Shown: piece by piece, positions 6,464 through 8,882 of the stretch
How positions within the stretch are numbered: position 1 is the stretch's first letter
How the letters are laid out: each line of letters begins with the position of its first letter
NCBI GenBank assembly: GCA_002391465.1
Contig: DGFC01000038.1
Coordinates: 1 to 8,882, forward strand
DNA length: 8,882 bases
Direction: 5' to 3'
Source: Firmicutes bacterium UBA3910
GTDB lineage: Bacteria > Bacillota > Limnochordia > Darwinibacteriales > Darwinibacteriaceae
The notes under the pieces: generated by a model
Seen by the model: the letters and a program-made list of their open reading frames with translations, nothing else
Told to the model about the DNA's origin: nothing
The model's database searches: none
Program-made: the position numbers and the translations under genes

Positions 6464-6883
6464 ATGATTAATGAAATATTGGGTGGAGCGAGAGTCTCCT
6501 ATCCGAAAGACTGCGGCAATGCCCCCAAAAAAGGGATTCTTGCCGGTTTCTACAAGGCTTTTGCACAGGGCGATTGGGATTACATTCAGGAGCACACAGC
6601 AGATGCGCTGTCTTGGAACATTGTGGGGAAGCATGAAATTGGAAGCCAGGAGGAAGCCCTTGCTTTATGTCGGGAGCAGTTTTTCCGGGGTATCCAGGAA
6701 ATTTGTCTGCACAATGTCATAACCCATGGCAATGTGGCTGCAGTGAACGGGGAGATCATCTTCGGGGATGGAACGAGCGTATTTTTCTGTGACATCTACA
6801 AGTTTGGCAGCTTTGGCAAGCAGGCAAGAGTGAAGGAAGTCACGTCATACGTGATCGGAGGGACAGGCCCTCACACAATTTAA
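6464..6883 (+). CDS. SnoaL/NTF2-like fold protein of unknown function
   Basis: A 139-aa protein with the outline of the NTF2-like/SnoaL-like cone fold: an N-terminal helix (KKGILAGFYKAFAQGDWDYIQ, about 22-42), a buried-core Trp in LSWNIVG (49-55), a middle helix (SQEEALALCREQFF, 61-74), and the closing beta strands (ICLHNVITHGNVAAVNGEI, VFFCDIYKF, ARVKEVTSYVI). Members bind small hydrophobic ligands or act as isomerases or cyclases, but many have no known role, and no catalytic set can be assigned here. There is no signal peptide or membrane segment. It is divergent from ahpC with no operon partner. Oddity: the final codons, for GGTGPHTI, and the TAA stop are made by repeat copy A (6860-6881), so the original C-terminus was probably replaced by a repeat insertion. 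Fold assignment is from pattern only. Confidence 0.8.
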   Translation: MINEILGGARVSYPKDCGNAPKKGILAGFYKAFAQGDWDYIQEHTADALSWNIVGKHEIGSQEEALALCREQFFRGIQEICLHNVITHGNVAAVNGEIIFGDGTSVFFCDIYKFGSFGKQARVKEVTSYVIGGTGPHTI

Positions 6884-6895
6884 CGAATATCGTTA
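6860..6895 (+). repeat. Short dispersed repeat, copy A
   Basis: The 22-bp core (6860-6881) is GGGACAGGCCC followed by TCACACAATTT. It is followed by a small dyad, TAACGA-ATA-TCGTTA (6881-6895). The core matches copies B, C and D at 20, 20 and 21 of 22 positions. It encodes the end and stop codon of the SnoaL-like protein. Confidence 0.85.
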
Positions 6896-7043
6896 GATGA
6901 AAATGAGGCTGATTTCGATTCATGATCTGGGTTCTATGCTCTGCTTTTTCTGGCTTTTCGGGTGCTTTTCCTGCATCCAGCGAATACGAGGTATTCCAGC
7001 ACTACGGGAAAGCTCCTCAGCAGCTTAGCGGGCACTATTAGAA

Positions 7044-7077
7044 TTAACGTATGGGCGTTAACTAAGGTCAGTTAACG
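7044..7077. repeat. TTAACG half-site cluster with an 8-bp palindrome
   Basis: CGTTAACT (7056-7063) and AGTTAACG (7070-7077) are perfect inverted copies with a 6-bp gap (AAGGTC). A third half-site, TTAACG (7044-7049), forms a second dyad with CGTTAA (7056-7061). Three half-sites within 34 bp look like an operator or a fold-back element, but no promoter or gene start is adjacent. Confidence 0.5.
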
Positions 7078-7091
7078 TTGGAAGGTTAATG

Positions 7092-7124
7092 GGGACAGGC
7101 CCCCACACAACTTAGCGAATTTCG
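7092..7124 (+). repeat. Short dispersed repeat, copy B
   Basis: The core at 7092-7113 reads GGGACAGGCCC then CCACACAACTT, two changes from copy A, followed at the same offset by the small dyad CGAA-T-TTCG (7116-7124). Copies A and B are 232 bp apart in the same orientation. Confidence 0.82.
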
Positions 7125-7143
7125 GCAGACTCACTTGTTACGC

Positions 7144-7181
7144 GTGACAGTCCCTCACACAATTTGTCGACTTTTCGTCGA
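7144..7181 (+). repeat. Short dispersed repeat, copy C
   Basis: The core at 7144-7165 reads GTGACAGTCCC then TCACACAATTT, followed by the dyad TCGAC-TTTTC-GTCGA (7167-7181). It is the left arm of a perfect 20-bp inverted repeat with copy D. Confidence 0.85.
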
Positions 7182-7209
7182 ATTGGATAAAATTGTGTGA
7201 GGGACTGTC
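7146..7209. repeat. Perfect 20-bp inverted repeat made by copies C and D
   Basis: Bases 7146-7165 (GACAGTCCCTCACACAATTT) are the exact reverse complement of 7190-7209, with a 24-bp centre that contains the 5-bp dyad TCGAC/GTCGA. The 64-bp unit could fold into a long hairpin just past the stop of the TPP-enzyme gene. There is no T run after it on the minus strand, so it fits a transcript-stabilising or transposon-derived REP/BIME/MITE-like element better than a standard terminator. Confidence 0.85.
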
Positions 7210-7211
7210 CC
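7190..7211 (-). repeat. Short dispersed repeat, copy D (inverted)
   Basis: Read on the minus strand the core is GGGACAGTCCC then TCACACAATTT, one change from copy A. The TAG stop of the TPP enzyme (7214-7212) is directly next to it, the G of TAG being part of the run GGGGAC. The downstream dyad is less well kept here, although TCG remains at the same offset. Confidence 0.85.
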
Positions 7212-8882
7212 CTATTTTACTTTTTTGGCGGTTTCGTAAGCTACGAAAGCCGGACCGACTTCGGTTTCGTCTACAATGATGTCCAGGATAGCCGGCTGTC
7301 CGGCGTTGTTGGCTTCAAGGGCACGTTGGAATGCACCTTGCAGGTCATCTGGGTTTTCTACCCGTTCGCCGTAGCAGCCGTAGGCTTCTGCCATAGCCAC
7401 AAAATCAGGCTGTACTTCAAAGTTGGTGGCAATGAAGCGGTTGCCCAGCGTTACTTGCCCGCGCTTCGGCCAGCCGAAGCTGAAGCTGTTCAGGATTACC
7501 CAGGTAATCGGTGCGTTGTGTTGGACCGCGGTGGGAACATCCTGGTTGTACATTTGGAATGCGCCGTCGCCGGTGACACAGACCACCTTTTTGTCGGGCA
7601 TGGCCAGCTTTACCCCGACTGCACCCATGACGCCAGCGCCCATGCAGGTCTGCTCGCCTGGGGCAATATCTCCATTCCTGTCCAGCACTTTGTAGTAAGG
7701 GCTGTAGTAGGACCAGAGATCCTGGCTGCCGTTTTCGTGGACCATGATCGTGTTCTTGCCAAAGACCTGGTTCAGCTCGTAAACAACCCGCTTGCTCCTG
7801 ATGGGCCGCTCATCGATCTTGCATTCTTCTGCAACGGCAGCCTCCAGGGCTTTTTTCTTTTCCATATTGGCCTTCTTCCGCTCATCCCACTGGGGCTGAT
7901 CCGTAATCATGTCAAGGATGGAGGTTGTCACCAGCTTGGCATCGCCGAGGATAGCTACATCAGGTATCCAGTTGCGGCTCAGTTCAAAAGCTTCTATGTC
8001 GATTTGGATTAACTTGGCATCTTCAGCCTTGTGGGTCCAGCTGCCGGTCTGGAACTCCTCGTTGCGGGATCCCACTGTGATAACCAGGTCAGCGTCGTGA
8101 TAGGTGTCAATGCCTAAGCGGTTGCGATACATGCCGACCTGGCCGAAGGCCAGCGGATGGTCTTCCTCGATGATTCCCCGCCCGCTTGGGGTGGTCATGA
8201 TCGGCGCTCCAAGGCGCTCTGCCAATGCCTTGATCTCGTCATGGGCACCGGAGCGCCTTGCTCCGCCGCCGGCTACAATCAAAGGCCTTTTAGCTTCGGA
8301 AATAATGTCCACAGCTTGGCGAACCAGGCTGGGATCACCCATCGTTCTAATGTATCTCTTGGCTGGTACATAATCCGGGATCTCTGCTACAGCTCGGCTT
8401 ACGTTTTGGGGCAGCTCGATGAAAATCGGCCCGGGCTGTCCATTGGTAGCAAGATAAAACGCCCTGTGCATCACCCAGGGGATTTTTGCCGGGTGGGGGA
8501 TTTTCACACTCCACTTGACAATGGGCTTCATAATTCCGACCTGGTCGGTCTCCTGAAAGGCCCCCTTGCCGTCTTTCAATGCGTCTACGCCAGGGGCGAT
8601 AGCAATTACCGGGGCACAGGTGGCCGCGGCTTCCAGGAGGGGTGCGGTTAGATGCATAACCCCGGGACCCTCACTTGCATAGCACACAGCCGGCAGACCT
8701 GTGGCCAGGGCTTCCGCCATAGCCATGAATCCGCCTGCGGCCTCGTGGCGAACCTGGATCGCCTTAATAGACGATTCGTCGTAGAGATCGTCGTACAAAT
8801 CTTCGGGGCTGCTCGGCAGACCATAGACAAACTTTATTCCTTCCATTTTTAGTGCATTCACTACTGCCTGCCAACCAGTCAT
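7212..8882 (-). CDS. TPP-dependent enzyme, acetolactate synthase superfamily
   Basis: A 556-aa thiamine-diphosphate enzyme of the acetolactate synthase/decarboxylase superfamily, acting on a 2-oxoacid or related carbonyl donor in the cytoplasm. The N-terminal PYR domain (1-170) has GLPSSPEDL and the activating Glu47 in VRHEAAGG, with FQETDQVGI at 109-117. The middle domain (about 185-330) has LIVAGGGARRSG, ALAERLGAPIMTT and LIQIDIE. The C-terminal PP domain has the TPP/Mg motif GDGAFQ (438-443) leading to N465. The next segment, FGWPKRGQV then NRFIATNF (469-488), resembles what I recall of sulfoacetaldehyde acetyltransferase (Xsc), while the N-terminal half looks more like acetolactate synthase. 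No small regulatory subunit gene is visible. Substrate cannot be fixed. The ATG is the last three bases of the window; the length is normal for the family, so at most a few N-terminal residues are missing. The gene ends against repeat D. Confidence 0.88.
   Translation of the reverse strand: MTGWQAVVNALKMEGIKFVYGLPSSPEDLYDDLYDESSIKAIQVRHEAAGGFMAMAEALATGLPAVCYASEGPGVMHLTAPLLEAAATCAPVIAIAPGVDALKDGKGAFQETDQVGIMKPIVKWSVKIPHPAKIPWVMHRAFYLATNGQPGPIFIELPQNVSRAVAEIPDYVPAKRYIRTMGDPSLVRQAVDIISEAKRPLIVAGGGARRSGAHDEIKALAERLGAPIMTTPSGRGIIEEDHPLAFGQVGMYRNRLGIDTYHDADLVITVGSRNEEFQTGSWTHKAEDAKLIQIDIEAFELSRNWIPDVAILGDAKLVTTSILDMITDQPQWDERKKANMEKKKALEAAVAEECKIDERPIRSKRVVYELNQVFGKNTIMVHENGSQDLWSYYSPYYKVLDRNGDIAPGEQTCMGAGVMGAVGVKLAMPDKKVVCVTGDGAFQMYNQDVPTAVQHNAPITWVILNSFSFGWPKRGQVTLGNRFIATNFEVQPDFVAMAEAYGCYGERVENPDDLQGAFQRALEANNAGQPAILDIIVDETEVGPAFVAYETAKKVK

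Larger units (their letters stand above)
6884..7211. other. 328-bp repeat-rich intergenic region
   Basis: No recognisable gene lies between the stops of the SnoaL-like gene and the convergent TPP-enzyme gene. The region contains most of the short-repeat cluster (copies B, C and D, and the dyad of copy A), a GTTAAC-type palindrome cluster (7044-7077) and about 140 bp of unexplained sequence (6900-7040). An open frame at 6922-7041 (+) would encode 39 aa beginning MIWVLCSAFSGFSG and ending EVFQHYGKAPQQLSGHY. It has no good ribosome binding site (an AGG lies about 14 nt upstream), so I do not call it a gene; it could be a remnant of one. Neither flanking gene has a clear T-tract terminator here. 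Confidence 0.6.

Noticed and set aside
6860..7211. CRISPR array made of the four short repeats
   Set aside because: The spacings between copies are irregular (232, 52 and about 46 bp), one copy is inverted, and no cas genes are present.
7197..8012. 271-codon open frame on the plus strand opposite the TPP enzyme
   Set aside because: It is a shadow of the TPP enzyme, whose GDG and RHE motifs are unambiguous on the other strand, and it would begin inside repeat copy D.

Overview
The window is 8,882 bases of moderately GC-rich bacterial DNA. Strong Shine-Dalgarno sequences, a textbook sigma70/sigmaA promoter and the gene content would suit a member of the Firmicutes (Bacillota) or a related anaerobe, but no marker gene fixes the taxon. 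The carbohydrate-binding protein has a plain Sec signal peptide with no lipobox, which is unlike most Gram-positive monoderms and leaves open a lineage with an outer membrane. The first 13 bases are the end of the Tn5/Nextera mosaic-end adapter, so the left edge is an assembled contig end and the first gene is probably missing its true N-terminus.

Left half (about 14-5549, + strand): a carbohydrate-use operon. It encodes a GH31-family alpha-glycosidase with both catalytic aspartates visible, two MalF/MalG-type (CUT1) sugar permeases whose genes overlap by 11 bp, and a secreted family 1 solute-binding protein. No ATPase gene is present, so a shared MsiK/UgpC-type ATPase elsewhere must power the importer. 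The proposed flow is capture of an alpha-linked oligosaccharide outside the membrane, import, and cytoplasmic cleavage by the GH31 enzyme. A strong bidirectional hairpin terminator (5566-5603) closes the operon and the convergent next gene.

Middle (5620-6883): a typical 2-Cys AhpC peroxiredoxin on the - strand. Its promoter is TTGACA, 17 bp, TATACT, and a Fur-family-like palindrome covers the end of the -10 box and the predicted start site. This reads as iron- or peroxide-responsive control. A small SnoaL/NTF2-fold protein of unknown function is transcribed divergently.

Right (6884-8882): a 328-bp gap holding four copies of a short repeat (GGGACAGNCCC followed by TCACACAATTT) and a separate GTTAAC-type palindrome cluster, then a convergent TPP-dependent acetolactate-synthase-superfamily enzyme whose start codon is exactly at the window edge. 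Repeat copy A supplies the last codons and the stop of the SnoaL-like gene. Copy D abuts the stop of the TPP enzyme gene, and copies C and D form a perfect 20-bp inverted repeat.

The most interesting signals are the repeat family that forms the 3' ends of both flanking genes, the operator-like palindrome on the ahpC promoter, the non-lipoprotein binding protein, and the Xsc-like C-terminal segment of the TPP enzyme. I did not find a clear new multi-gene system.
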